Counted from the first letter of the stretch, positions 42,948-50,939 are shown. The stretch: 64,000 bases of DNA from Parasphingopyxis algicola (GCF_013378075.1 NZ_CP051131.1:1364001-1428000), one strand, 5' to 3'. The notes: generated from the letters alone by a model not told the origin. Translations and numbers: made by a program.

Positions 42948-43945
42948 CCGAACAGCTCGGCGATCGCCCGGTCGATCCGCGCCGTCGACCCTGTTTCGTC
43001 GAGTACGTCGCGGCGCAACCGGTGCCGCAACGCCATCGGCGCCACCGCGATCAGCTGCTCGCGCGCTACTTTCTTCTTTCCCTCGAGCGCCGCCAGAGCC
43101 TTGGACGCACGCATCAGGGTCAATTCGCCACGCAACCCGTCCGCACCAACCGCCACGCACAGTTCGGCGGAATCGGAAAGCACCGCCTCGGGTACGACGA
43201 TCGTGTCGAGCGCCTTCTGCCCGCGCGCGATCTGACGCAGAATCTTCGCGTCGGCCTTTTTCCACTCTTCGGCAAACGTCTCCGGATCCCGCTCCTGCGC
43301 ATCGCAGCGGCGCATGATCTCGATCCGCTGTTCGATATCGTCCGGCGTCTTCACCTCGACCGACAGGCCGAACCGGTCGAGCAGCTGAGGCCGGAGTTCG
43401 CCTTCCTCCGGATTGCCGCTGCCAATCAGCACAAAGCGCGCCGGATGGCGGACCGAAAGCCCCTCCCGCTCGACGAGATTTTCGCCCGAAGCTGCAACGT
43501 CGAGCAACAGATCGACCAGATGATCCTCGAGCAGGTTGATCTCGTCGATATAGAGGAAACCGCGATGCGCACGGGCGAGGAGGCCCGGCTCGAACGCCTT
43601 TTCGCCCCTGCCGAGCGCGCGTTCGAGGTCGAGTGCGCCGACCACCCGGTCCTCGGTCGCGCCGAGCGGCAGGTCGACAAAGGGCACGGGCACGCGCCGG
43701 ACGCGCTTGCCAATCGGTTCCTCGGGATAATTCTCGCGCGCGTCGGGATCGCAGTTGAAGCGAGTCCCTTCGATAACGCGCATCGGTGGCAGGAGCGCCG
43801 ACAGCGCGCGCGCGGCCGTCGACTTGCCGGTCCCGCGATCGCCGAACACCATCACCCCGCCGATCCTGGCGTCGACGGCCGCGATCAGCAGCGCCCGTTT
43901 CATCTCGTCCTGGCCAACGATCGCGGAAAAGGGAAAAGCGGTCAT
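42944..43945 (-). CDS. bchI: Magnesium chelatase ATPase subunit I
   Basis: 333 residues from ATG 43945. AAA+ ATPase: Walker A VMVFGDRGTGKSTAARAL, Walker B GFLYIDEINLLEDHLVD, sensor 1 FVLIGSGNPEEGELRPQLLDRFG. Motor of Mg-chelatase. First gene of bchI-D-O-orf66; no PpsR site or FNR box is visible in the 122 bases upstream of it. Confidence 0.97.
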   Translation of the reverse strand: MTAFPFSAIVGQDEMKRALLIAAVDARIGGVMVFGDRGTGKSTAARALSALLPPMRVIEGTRFNCDPDARENYPEEPIGKRVRRVPVPFVDLPLGATEDRVVGALDLERALGRGEKAFEPGLLARAHRGFLYIDEINLLEDHLVDLLLDVAASGENLVEREGLSVRHPARFVLIGSGNPEEGELRPQLLDRFGLSVEVKTPDDIEQRIEIMRRCDAQERDPETFAEEWKKADAKILRQIARGQKALDTIVVPEAVLSDSAELCVAVGADGLRGELTLMRASKALAALEGKKKVAREQLIAVAPMALRHRLRRDVLDETGSTARIDRAIAELFG

Positions 43946-44040
43946 GGGACAGGATTACCACTTCAGCCCGACGCGGCAAGTGATCCGCGCGACGTGAATT
44001 CACGCGAACGGGTGTCCGACGCGTTGCGCCGATAAGGACA

Positions 44041-44060
44041 GGCGGCCCCGAAGGACCGCC
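44041..44060 (-). terminator. UUCG-capped hairpin downstream of the SpoIIAA-like gene
   Basis: On the minus strand GGCGGTCC-TTCG-GGGCCGCC forms an 8-bp stem (one G-U pair) with a stable UUCG tetraloop, seven bases after the stop of the gene at 44068-44847. No U run follows, so it may be a terminator or a 3'-end stabiliser. Confidence 0.6.
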
Positions 44061-44067
44061 CGATTGG

Positions 44068-44847
44068 CTATGCCGCGATAAGACGTTCCGACTGCGGTTC
44101 GGCTTCGAGCCAGGCCCAAGCGTCCGCTTCCTCTTCGCTTTCGAAGCAACGAACCTCGACCCGGAACATCGGATCGAGTGCCTGGATCATCGTCTGCATC
44201 CAGCGGGGCGCACCGACGACCGCATAACGATCCAGCGTGCGGATCATGTCGCGCTTCATCGCCCAGAAATCCTCATCCATCAGGCCCGCCGGCGCGAGAC
44301 CGCGATAGCTTTTGATCCGCCCCAGCAGCCGTTTCGGCTGCCCATGTTCGAGCCGGTCGTTGAAATGCTCGGCAACGGCGTCGAGCTCGTCGGCCGAAAT
44401 CTTTCCGTTGAGTTCGAAACCGAGCACATCCGGACTGTCGGTTTCGATGATCTTGAAGGATGGCCGGTGCGGCAACTCCTCCTTGCCTTCGACCCAGGCC
44501 AGCGCTTGGTCGCGTTCGTCCATCGTATAGGTCTCGTAGGCGATGCCGGGCAGCAGGGCGCTTTCGATCCGCGTTGCCCAGCGGATCCATCTCGTGTCGC
44601 TGACAACCGCGACCCGCCCGAACCGATCCAACTTGCCGACCATCTGCCAGCCCCGCGCCATCTGCTGACCGAAGCCTTCCGTATCGAAACCTTCATAGTC
44701 GCCGATTTCGAAGAAGAGATGAGTCTTTTCGTTCGCGTCGATCGCGGCTTCGATCCGATCGAACATCTCTTCCATCTCGGCCTTGGAAATATGGCCGCCC
44801 ATTTTCGCGGCGATCACATCGTCGGCGCTCGGCAGGAATTCCAGCAT
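44068..44847 (-). CDS. Tandem SpoIIAA-like (STAS-related) two-domain protein
   Basis: 259 residues from ATG 44847, preceded by GGAGGTTGAG; the upstream in-frame ATG at 44859 lies on top of that ribosome site. Two copies of the SpoIIAA-like fold: residues about 1-120 (VIAAKMGGHISKAEMEEMFDRIEAAID, WQMVGKLDRFGRVAVVSDTRW) and about 125-250 (DVLGFELNGKISADELDAVAEHFND, RTLDRYAVVGAPRWMQTMI). Single-domain relatives are small cytoplasmic or membrane-associated proteins of unclear role, often stress-linked. Divergent from the alcohol dehydrogenase at 45003, with an FNR/FixK-type box between them. Confidence 0.85.
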   Translation of the reverse strand: MLEFLPSADDVIAAKMGGHISKAEMEEMFDRIEAAIDANEKTHLFFEIGDYEGFDTEGFGQQMARGWQMVGKLDRFGRVAVVSDTRWIRWATRIESALLPGIAYETYTMDERDQALAWVEGKEELPHRPSFKIIETDSPDVLGFELNGKISADELDAVAEHFNDRLEHGQPKRLLGRIKSYRGLAPAGLMDEDFWAMKRDMIRTLDRYAVVGAPRWMQTMIQALDPMFRVEVRCFESEEEADAWAWLEAEPQSERLIAA

Positions 44848-44915
44848 CTCAACCTCCATCTCGGATTCTCGTTCGGCTAATGTTGACGACGGTATCGCAC
44901 TGCCCCGCTGGCGAC

Positions 44916-44929
44916 TTGATCCAGCGCAA
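44916..44929. promoter_or_regulatory. FNR/FixK-type box between SpoIIAA-like gene and alcohol dehydrogenase
   Basis: TTGATCCAGCGCAA matches TTGAT-N4-ATCAA at eight of ten positions. Possible -10 elements at class II spacing: TACCGT (minus, 21 bases away) towards the SpoIIAA-like gene and TGGTAT (plus, 23 bases) towards the dehydrogenase. Same form as the box at 49148. Confidence 0.55.
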
Positions 44930-45002
44930 TTTGGCCTGTGCCGGATGCGCTGTGGTATCCGTCCACATGCTATGATCGATGCCTTCGAAGGGAGCGAAAT
45001 CG

Positions 45003-45992
45003 ATGGCGAGAATGCACGCTATGCAGCTGGATGCCCCGGATCGCGGGCTGCATATGATCGAACGGCCGATGCCCGTCCCGCAGGGTACCGAGCTGCTGAT
45101 CGAGATCGGCGCCTGTGGTGTATGCCGGACCGACATTCACGTCGTCGATGGCGACATTCACGGCACCCTGCCGATCGTACCCGGCCACGAGATCGTCGGG
45201 AGGGTCGCTGCCCTCGGGCCCGAAGCGAACGGCTTCGAGCTCGGCGATCGGGTCGGCGTTCCCTGGCTCGGACGGACCTGCGGCCGCTGCCGCTACTGCC
45301 GGGCGGAGCAGGAAAATCTCTGCGACGAGCCCATATTCACCGGTTTTTCGCGCGACGGCGGCTTTGCGAGCCATGTGGTCGCCGATGCGCGTTTTTGTTT
45401 AGCGATACCGGACATATTCGACGATGCCCACGCAGCCCCTTTGCTCTGTGCGGGCCTGATCGGATTCCGGTCGCTGAGGATGGCGGGGGATGGCCGGGAG
45501 ATCGGTCTTTACGGTTTCGGCGCGGCGGCGCATATCGTGGCCCAGGTCGCGATCTGGCAGGGCCGAAACGTCTACGCCTTCACGCGCCCGGGGGATGAGA
45601 AAGGCCAAAAATTCGCGCGATCGCTCGGATGTATCTGGGCGGGATCTTCGGATGAGGCGCCACCGACGGAGCTGGACGCGGCGATCATCTTCGCACCAGT
45701 CGGTGCGCTCGTCCCGGCGGCTTTGCGCGCGGTGCGCAAGGGCGGCCGGGTAATCTGCGCCGGCATCCATATGAGCGACATTCCGGCCTTTCCCTACGCC
45801 GATCTCTGGGAAGAGCGTTCGATCCGGTCGGTCGCCAATCTGACCCGCGAGGACGGCACCGCCTTTCTCGATATCGCCGCCAAGGTCCCGATCCAAACCC
45901 ATGTGACCGTGCTACCGTTGGGCGACGCCAATATCGCGCTCGATCGGCTGCGCGCCGGGGAAGTGGATGGCGCGGTCGTGCTCTGCCCGTAG
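45003..45992 (+). CDS. Zinc-dependent alcohol dehydrogenase family protein
   Basis: 329 residues from ATG 45003, AAGGGAG nine bases upstream. Medium-chain dehydrogenase: catalytic zinc region CGVCRTDIHVVDGDI and GHEIVGRV, structural zinc Cys cluster CGRCRYCRAEQENLC, cofactor-binding GLYGFGAAAHIVAQVA. A Tyr replaces part of the usual motif in the family to which it belongs (single-zinc-lobe YjgB/AdhA-like enzymes reducing or oxidising small alcohols with NAD(P)). Likely a low-oxygen or stress gene given the FNR/FixK-type box at 44916. Confidence 0.9.
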   Translation: MARMHAMQLDAPDRGLHMIERPMPVPQGTELLIEIGACGVCRTDIHVVDGDIHGTLPIVPGHEIVGRVAALGPEANGFELGDRVGVPWLGRTCGRCRYCRAEQENLCDEPIFTGFSRDGGFASHVVADARFCLAIPDIFDDAHAAPLLCAGLIGFRSLRMAGDGREIGLYGFGAAAHIVAQVAIWQGRNVYAFTRPGDEKGQKFARSLGCIWAGSSDEAPPTELDAAIIFAPVGALVPAALRAVRKGGRVICAGIHMSDIPAFPYADLWEERSIRSVANLTREDGTAFLDIAAKVPIQTHVTVLPLGDANIALDRLRAGEVDGAVVLCP

Positions 45993-46020
45993 CGCGATCC
46001 GGCCCCGGGGGGACGAGCGC

Positions 46021-46623
46021 CTATACCTTGTCGGCGTAGATGAGCCGGCCGGGGCCAAGCCGATCGAGCACCTGCGCGATATCGGCATGCGAAAAGGCAA
46101 AACAGCCCTCGCTGCGCCCGAGCTTGCCCTGCTCCTGCACAACTTCCGGATTGGCATACCAGGCCGAGTGGATGACGATGGCGCGCGCCTCGGCATTGCT
46201 GTTTTCCGGATCGAGGCCCGCGAGCCGGCGGGACGGGCCGTGGCTGCCCGAATAGGCCCGGCCGGTCAGATACGCTCCGGACGACGTGGCCGCCGACCCC
46301 GGAACGTTGGAAAAGCGCTGGAGCCAACCGCTATGGGACGGATCCGATCCCCGGCCATGGGTGACCAGCAGGCGCTCGGCACGTCCGCTCGCAAGATCGA
46401 TAATCGAAAAGCGCGGCAGGCGCGACGGCGCGTTGAAATCGGCGACGCCGATCAGGTCGCGATGGACGATCGCGTCTTGGTGGCGTTGCAGCGCGGCGAG
46501 TGCCCGCTGCAACAGGTCTCCGTTCGGCGCGGCCGGCGTGACCGGGGCGGTTGCCGCCGCCGGGATGCTTGCCGCAAGCGCGCCGCCCGCTACCATAAAG
46601 TGTCTGCGCGAAATTCTGACCAT
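46021..46623 (-). CDS. Murein L,D-transpeptidase catalytic-domain protein (YkuD_2 type), Tat-like signal
   Basis: 200 residues from ATG 46623 (GTG 46632 also possible). The N terminus RISRRHFMVAGGALAASIPAAA is a twin-arginine-like signal peptide. The domain shows FNAPSRLPRFSIIDLASG, VIHSAWYANPEVVQEQGKLGRSEGCFAF with the conserved Ser-x-Gly-Cys, the nucleophile Cys of L,D-transpeptidases, and DRLGPGRLIYADKV at the end. Cell-wall cross-linking or lipoprotein attachment in the periplasm is the likely role. Divergent from a second L,D-transpeptidase at 46738. Confidence 0.88.
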   Translation of the reverse strand: MVRISRRHFMVAGGALAASIPAAATAPVTPAAPNGDLLQRALAALQRHQDAIVHRDLIGVADFNAPSRLPRFSIIDLASGRAERLLVTHGRGSDPSHSGWLQRFSNVPGSAATSSGAYLTGRAYSGSHGPSRRLAGLDPENSNAEARAIVIHSAWYANPEVVQEQGKLGRSEGCFAFSHADIAQVLDRLGPGRLIYADKV

Positions 46624-46737
46624 CGAAAACACTCACTCCAAACAACGATAAACGGCGAATATCTTTATCGTCCGACCGCCTGCCTATAGGTAGAAGCCCG
46701 TATTTGCCGCATAGGCGGCTTGGCGGAGACAGTTCGC

Positions 46738-47652
46738 ATGAAAATGCTCCTTTCCGCGCTGTTCGGACTATCGCTCGGCCTCGCCGCGCCGGCCTTCGCA
46801 CAGGAGGAATTGACCGAAATCCCGCTGGCCGACATTCCGACGGAAACGGCGACAATGCCCGATCATCCCTATCCTGTCGCGCTGCGGGAAGCCCATGCCG
46901 CGGAGACCGACCTCGCGCGGCGCGCGACGCTCGCCGCGAATCTGGAACGCTGGCGGCGGATGCCGGCATCGCTCGGGCCACGCTATCTGATCGTCAACGC
47001 CGCCGCCTTCGAAGTCACTCTTTGGGAAGGTCGGCGGGAAATGGGCCGGTGGCGCGTGATCGTGGGTACGCCGCGCACACCCACCCCGATTTTCCAGGCG
47101 GAAGTTTCGGGCGTGATCTTCAATCCGTGGTGGGAAATTCCTGCCAGTATCGCGGCCGAAGGTATCGCATCGATGGTCCGCAACCGGCCGGCCGCGGCCC
47201 GACAGCGCGGCTATGTCTATCAAAACGGCCGCTATCGCCAGCGCCCCGGCCCCGGCAACGCACTCGGCCTGATGAAGCTGGTCATGCCCAACCCATATAG
47301 CGTTTTCCTGCACGACACGTCGAACCGCACATTGTTCGAGCGGGACGTTCGTGCGCTCAGCCATGGCTGTGTCCGGGTGGGCGATGCGATAGGTTTCGCG
47401 ACGGAGCTGTTGGCCGCACGGCCGGGCTGGAACCGGGCGCGCACCGACGAAATTGTCGCTTCCGGGCAGACGATGCGTATCGATCTGCCCGAGCCCATCC
47501 CCGTCTATATCGGCTATTTCACGGCAGAACCGGCCGAAGACGGGACGATCCGCTATTTTACGGACATTTATAACCGCGACCGGCGATCGGCCCAGCTCAG
47601 TTCGATCGAGACGGATGTGGACGGAGAAGATCCGCGCTGCCGCGTCTCATAG
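46738..47652 (+). CDS. L,D-transpeptidase (YkuD/ErfK family), secreted
   Basis: 304 residues from ATG 46738 with GGCGGAG upstream. A Sec signal peptide (MKMLLSALFGLSLGLAAPAFA) precedes a helical region and the YkuD domain: LIVNAAAFEVTLWEGRREM, GVIFNPWWEIPASI, LHDTSNRTLFERDVRALSHGCVRV with the catalytic His and Cys. It would form 3-3 cross-links in peptidoglycan. Followed by a long inverted repeat at 47658-47718. Confidence 0.93.
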   Translation: MKMLLSALFGLSLGLAAPAFAQEELTEIPLADIPTETATMPDHPYPVALREAHAAETDLARRATLAANLERWRRMPASLGPRYLIVNAAAFEVTLWEGRREMGRWRVIVGTPRTPTPIFQAEVSGVIFNPWWEIPASIAAEGIASMVRNRPAAARQRGYVYQNGRYRQRPGPGNALGLMKLVMPNPYSVFLHDTSNRTLFERDVRALSHGCVRVGDAIGFATELLAARPGWNRARTDEIVASGQTMRIDLPEPIPVYIGYFTAEPAEDGTIRYFTDIYNRDRRSAQLSSIETDVDGEDPRCRVS

Positions 47653-47654
47653 GC

Positions 47655-47805
47655 GAAGGGCCTGCGGCTTGACCGAATCTCATTCCGCTGGGGATTCGAT
47701 TCAGCCGTCCGCAGGCCCCCACCTGTCGAGTCATCGCCGAATGGCATCGCTCTGCTATGCTTGCGCATGGGAAGAACGGGGTAGCCTTCGACTCGTCTTC
47801 AGGCA
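47655..47805 (-). ncRNA. Candidate FNR/FixK-activated small RNA (no protein-coding assignment)
   Basis: The FNR/FixK box at 47839-47852 lies between two convergent genes, so neither is its target in the usual sense. Reading the minus strand, 21 bases after the box comes GATAAT (47817-47812), which is the spacing of a class II FNR promoter; transcription would start near 47805, run about 150 bases, and end with the bipartite hairpin at 47718-47658. A 66-codon open frame from ATG 47768 exists but has no ribosome site and runs antisense into the transpeptidase gene. By layout this resembles FNR-dependent regulatory RNAs such as FnrS; it is a prediction only. Confidence 0.4.
47658..47718. terminator. 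Long bipartite hairpin between convergent transcription units
   Basis: GGGCCTGCGG (47658-47667) pairs with CCGCAGGCCC (47709-47718); inside it CGAATC (47674-47679) pairs with GATTCG (47693-47698). It follows the L,D-transpeptidase stop by five bases and would also form the 3' end of the minus-strand RNA proposed at 47655-47805. No clear T run on either side. Confidence 0.6.
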
Positions 47806-47838
47806 GCTCTCATTATCGGGCTGGAGCGAACCGCCCAA

Positions 47839-47852
47839 TTGACTCGGATCAA
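47839..47852 (-). promoter_or_regulatory. FNR/FixK-type box, orphan between convergent genes
   Basis: TTGACTCGGATCAA on the plus strand (TTGATCCGAGTCAA on the minus) matches TTGAT-N4-ATCAA at nine of ten positions. The well-placed GATAAT is on the minus strand only; no -10-like element is seen at the matching distance on the plus strand. Confidence 0.65.
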
Positions 47853-47890
47853 GCCTCAGAAAGTTTTTCGCGGTCAACGATCAGCATAGC

Positions 47891-48322
47891 TCAGGTCGAT
47901 GGCCAAAGCGCCCGGATATCGCGTGGCAAGCCGCTCTTGATATCATCCACCTCGCCCGGCGAAAGGCGCGCATCCAGCAATGTGAAAACCGCACGGACCG
48001 CCGCCTCTGGATCGGCATTCGGGTCGGTATCGAAGGCGGATTCCACGGCGGCGATAAATTCGGCCGCGTGCTTGTAGTCCGTTTGCGGACTGGAAGGCCG
48101 CCAACCCTCATAATAGATGCCGCGCACCAGGATCGGCAGCTGCGCGGCGACGTGCACCGCTTCGTTCACCTGCAGCCGATCGCGCAACGTGTGCAAGGCC
48201 GATCTCAGCAACCGGTACGCCCGCTTCTTGTCGTCCCAGTCGAGCATCTTCATCAGCTCGTCGAGCCAGATATTGGCGTCCTGAATGGCCTTGTCGAATA
48301 TTCGCAAACCCAGCGCACTCAT
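47891..48322 (-). CDS. DUF2267 domain protein
   Basis: 143 residues from ATG 48322. The family pattern IQDANIWLDELMKMLDWDDKKRAYRLLRSALHTLRDRLQVNEAVHVAAQLPILVRGIYYEGWRPS is complete and typical; the C-terminal half (FTLLDARLSPGEVDDIKSGLPRDIRALWP) is the second half of the DUF2267 repeat. Function unknown; family members occur in stress or low-oxygen regulons (general knowledge). It follows the DUF4136 lipoprotein by 41 bases and is probably in the same transcript. Confidence 0.88.
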   Translation of the reverse strand: MSALGLRIFDKAIQDANIWLDELMKMLDWDDKKRAYRLLRSALHTLRDRLQVNEAVHVAAQLPILVRGIYYEGWRPSSPQTDYKHAAEFIAAVESAFDTDPNADPEAAVRAVFTLLDARLSPGEVDDIKSGLPRDIRALWPST

Positions 48323-48363
48323 GGCTGATCTCCTCTGATTGTTGGGCCTTGCCGAAGCACGGT

Positions 48364-49056
48364 TCAGCCGAAGGCCGGACAGGCACCGACCGCGGGCCGG
48401 CCGACCTCGGTCGGCACCGGCGACGCATCCAGCGCGTCTTCCTCGATAAAGATCGTCTTCCACTGGCCGCTTTCGCCCGGGAAATTGTCGAACATCGCCG
48501 CGACGAGATACGGCATGATCTCGTTCAAATGGCTGTTGATGCCGATGCTCTTCGTCCGGCCCTCGAACAGCGGTTCGGATTGCGGTTGGCCGGCCGACCG
48601 GATGTCCATCCGCAGCTCGCGCACATATTGCGCGACAGTCGATACGACCGGCGGCTCCCAGCAGCGATAGCCGTACCATTGCGGGTTGAACGGCTCTCCA
48701 CTTCGATAATAGTAACGGTAGGAGCAGCGCGGCCAGGACGAGATGATCCGCGGCGCGCCCTCGTGGATCGAATAATCGATCTCTGCGATGAGCGAAGCGT
48801 CCCCGGCATCCGCGACGGGCGTATAGCCGGCATTGGCCAGCCGTTCCGCCAGCATCGTCCGATAACCGGCAAATTCGAGGCTGGATTGCGCTCGCGGATC
48901 AACGGCGACGACCGCCACCGTCTCGCCGGTGGGCGGCGGCAGACGATGGAGCCGGTACACGTCGCAGGAAACACCGGGTGTGCACGCCGAAACAACAAGG
49001 GCGGCCATGACGGCGATGACGGCGGCGCGGACGGACGACAGCGAATGATTCATCAT
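48364..49056 (-). CDS. DUF4136 lipoprotein
   Basis: 230 residues from ATG 49056 (a second ATG follows at 49053). Lipoprotein signal AVIAVMAALVVSAC, then a DUF4136-like domain with HRLPPPTGETVAVVAVDPRAQSSLEFAGYRTMLAERLANAGYTPV and AEIDYSIHEGAPRI. Cys residues in PRCSYRYYYR and YGYRCWEPP may form a disulfide. No ribosome site precedes the start, and the predicted start of transcription from the box at 49090 falls at or next to the ATG, so a leaderless message is possible. Confidence 0.82.
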   Translation of the reverse strand: MMNHSLSSVRAAVIAVMAALVVSACTPGVSCDVYRLHRLPPPTGETVAVVAVDPRAQSSLEFAGYRTMLAERLANAGYTPVADAGDASLIAEIDYSIHEGAPRIISSWPRCSYRYYYRSGEPFNPQWYGYRCWEPPVVSTVAQYVRELRMDIRSAGQPQSEPLFEGRTKSIGINSHLNEIMPYLVAAMFDNFPGESGQWKTIFIEEDALDASPVPTEVGRPAVGACPAFG

Positions 49057-49089
49057 GAACTAATGATGCCGCCATTCGAGCGAGTCGAA

Positions 49090-49103
49090 TTGCGTTCGAT
49101 CAA
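49090..49103 (-). promoter_or_regulatory. FNR/FixK-type box for the DUF4136-DUF2267 unit
   Basis: TTGCGTTCGATCAA (TTGATCGAACGCAA on the minus strand) matches the consensus at eight of ten positions. It is 34 bases before the lipoprotein ATG on the minus strand, with ATCATT at -10 distance. Confidence 0.5.
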
Positions 49104-49147
49104 GTTACGACGACGGGAGCTCGCCGACGCGGATTTGAATCGCGCAA

Positions 49148-49161
49148 TTGATTTTGCGCAA
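49148..49161 (+). promoter_or_regulatory. FNR/FixK-type box for the alcohol dehydrogenase at 49237
   Basis: TTGATTTTGCGCAA matches at eight of ten positions; 22 bases further CAGTAT (49184-49189) is at the -10 position, giving a class II promoter with about 40 bases of leader before the gene. Confidence 0.55.
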
Positions 49162-49236
49162 TTCGCCAAGCCGGAAAAGCCGTCAGTATGTGGACATGAT
49201 GTTCGGTTTTGTTTTGCGTAGTTCGGAGGGGGAGAC

Positions 49237-50298
49237 ATGACGATGGGGATGATGAAGGCCGCTATTTTCGTGGAGCCGGGCCGGATCGTGATCGACGACA
49301 AGCCGGTTCCTGACATCGGTCCGACCGAGGCTCTGATCAAAATCACCACGACGACGATCTGCGGCACGGACGTCCATATCCTGAAGGGCGAATATCCGGT
49401 CGAGCCGGGTCTGACGGTCGGCCACGAACCGGTCGGCATCATCGCGGCGCTGGGTTCGGCGGTTAACGGGTTTCGCGAGGGCGAGCGGGTGATCGCCGGT
49501 GCGATCACGCCATGCGGCCAGTGTTTCTCCTGCCTCGACGGGCACCTCGCCCAATGCCGCGGCGAAGCGATCGGCGGCTGGCGGTTCGGCAACACTATCG
49601 ATGGCGCGCAAGCCGAATATCTCCTCGTTCCCGATGCCGCCGCCAACTTGACACGCGTCCCCGAGCATCTGAGCGACGAACAGGTGCTGATGTGCCCGGA
49701 CATCATGTCGACGGGTTTTTCCGGTGCCGAAAGCGGCGGAATCCGGATCGGCGATACGGTGGCGATCTTCGCGCAGGGCCCGATCGGCCTGTGCGCGACG
49801 GCCGGCGCGAAACTGTGCGGCGCGACGCGGATCATAACGGTGGAAACTGTCCCCGAACGGATCGCCATGTCCAAGGCGATGGGCGCCGATATCGTCATCG
49901 ATTTCAACGCCGAAGATCCGGTCGACCGGATCATGGAGCTGACCCAGGAACGGGGAGTCGATGTCGCGATCGAGGCGCTGGGAACGCAAGAGACTTTCGA
50001 GGCCTGTCTGCGCGTCGCGAAGCCGGGCGGTACGGTATCGAGCCTTGGCGTCTATTCGGGGAAACTGTCGCTGCCCGTCGACGCGTTCGCGGCCGGGCTC
50101 GGCGATCATCATATCGTCACGACATTGTGCCCAGGCGGCAAGGAACGGATGCGGCGGCTTATCGAGGTCGTCGCTTCGGGCCGGGTCGATCTCAAACCCT
50201 TGGTCACCCACCGATTCGACCTGGAAGATATCGAGGCGGCCTACGACCTGTTCGCGCATCAGCGCGACGGCGTCTTGAAGATCGCCGTCACGCCCTAG
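49237..50298 (+). CDS. Zinc-dependent alcohol dehydrogenase (NAD-dependent, TDH/SDH-like)
   Basis: 353 residues from ATG 49237 with a strong GGAGGGGG site. Catalytic zinc motif TTICGTDVHILKGEYPVEPGLTVGHEPVG, structural zinc region CGQCFSCLDGHLAQCRG, where the usual fourth Cys spacing is shortened, cofactor motif VAIFAQGPIGLCATAGAKL. Family members oxidise secondary or short-chain alcohols, and such enzymes are often induced in low oxygen. Preceded by the FNR/FixK-type box at 49148 and convergent with fixK. Confidence 0.9.
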   Translation: MTMGMMKAAIFVEPGRIVIDDKPVPDIGPTEALIKITTTTICGTDVHILKGEYPVEPGLTVGHEPVGIIAALGSAVNGFREGERVIAGAITPCGQCFSCLDGHLAQCRGEAIGGWRFGNTIDGAQAEYLLVPDAAANLTRVPEHLSDEQVLMCPDIMSTGFSGAESGGIRIGDTVAIFAQGPIGLCATAGAKLCGATRIITVETVPERIAMSKAMGADIVIDFNAEDPVDRIMELTQERGVDVAIEALGTQETFEACLRVAKPGGTVSSLGVYSGKLSLPVDAFAAGLGDHHIVTTLCPGGKERMRRLIEVVASGRVDLKPLVTHRFDLEDIEAAYDLFAHQRDGVLKIAVTP

Positions 50299-50939
50299 TG
50301 CGAAGCGAGGCTCAGTATCCGGCCTGGGTCGACGATGCGGATGCAATCGTGTTTTTCGATCCGGACGGCCCCGATTTCCTTCAGTTTCCGGAAAGCCCGA
50401 CACACGGTTTCGGGGGTCAGAGCGAGATAGGCCGCGATATCGGTCTGCGGCATCGGCAACACCGTTTCGTCGCCATGACCGAGCCGTGCGCAAACATCGG
50501 CGAGAAATGAGCACATGCGCGCGAGCGCGCCTTGCCGGCCGAGCAGCAGGCTGCGCATATAGCTCGCTTCCAGTTCGGGACGGACCGTACCGAAAAGCGT
50601 ATCGTTGAAATCCGGCGTACAGCGCAATTCTTCGGTCCAGCATTCGACGGCCTGGGTCGAATAGCGAACTTCTGTAACCGCTTCGGCAGTGTACCGGCAG
50701 CGTCCGCCGAGCGGCACGCCGATCACATCGCCGGGAAAGAAAAAGCCGGTGACCTGCCGTTCGCCCTCCGACGAAAAATTGACGCTGCGGATTATTCCCG
50801 TCTCGATCCGGAACAGTTGCCGCGCCTCATCGCCTTCCCAGAACAAAGCCTGTCCGGGCGATATGTGAACGGACAATGCCCTGCGGCCGGCAGGCTCCGG
50901 ATGAAATGGTATGACATTTTCCGCGAATTCCGGTTCCAT
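50295..50939 (-). CDS. fixK: Crp/FNR-family transcription regulator, FixK type
   Basis: 214 residues from ATG 50939 with GGGAGGA five bases upstream. Cyclic-nucleotide-type sensor fold (GQALFWEGDEARQLFRIETGIIRSV, QVTGFFFPGDVIGVP) and C-terminal HTH with recognition helix LTPETVCRAFRKLKEIGAV; the E..xR pattern matches FNR/FixK readers of TTGAT-N4-ATCAA. It lacks the N-terminal Cys cluster that holds the oxygen-labile 4Fe-4S of FNR, so oxygen control should come from FixL-FixJ, encoded next to it. Cys occurs inside the HTH, a possible redox handle. Probable master of the boxes listed between 44.9 and 63.4 kb. Confidence 0.88.
   Translation of the reverse strand: MEPEFAENVIPFHPEPAGRRALSVHISPGQALFWEGDEARQLFRIETGIIRSVNFSSEGERQVTGFFFPGDVIGVPLGGRCRYTAEAVTEVRYSTQAVECWTEELRCTPDFNDTLFGTVRPELEASYMRSLLLGRQGALARMCSFLADVCARLGHGDETVLPMPQTDIAAYLALTPETVCRAFRKLKEIGAVRIEKHDCIRIVDPGRILSLASH

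Noticed and set aside
41241-43235. A 664-codon plus-strand frame opposite bchD and bchI
   Set aside because: Same reason: high GC antisense shadow rich in Arg and Pro, no domain.
47568-47768. A 66-codon minus-strand open frame inside the candidate small RNA
   Set aside because: No ribosome site, no family pattern, runs antisense into the transpeptidase gene; kept only as a caution to the non-coding interpretation.
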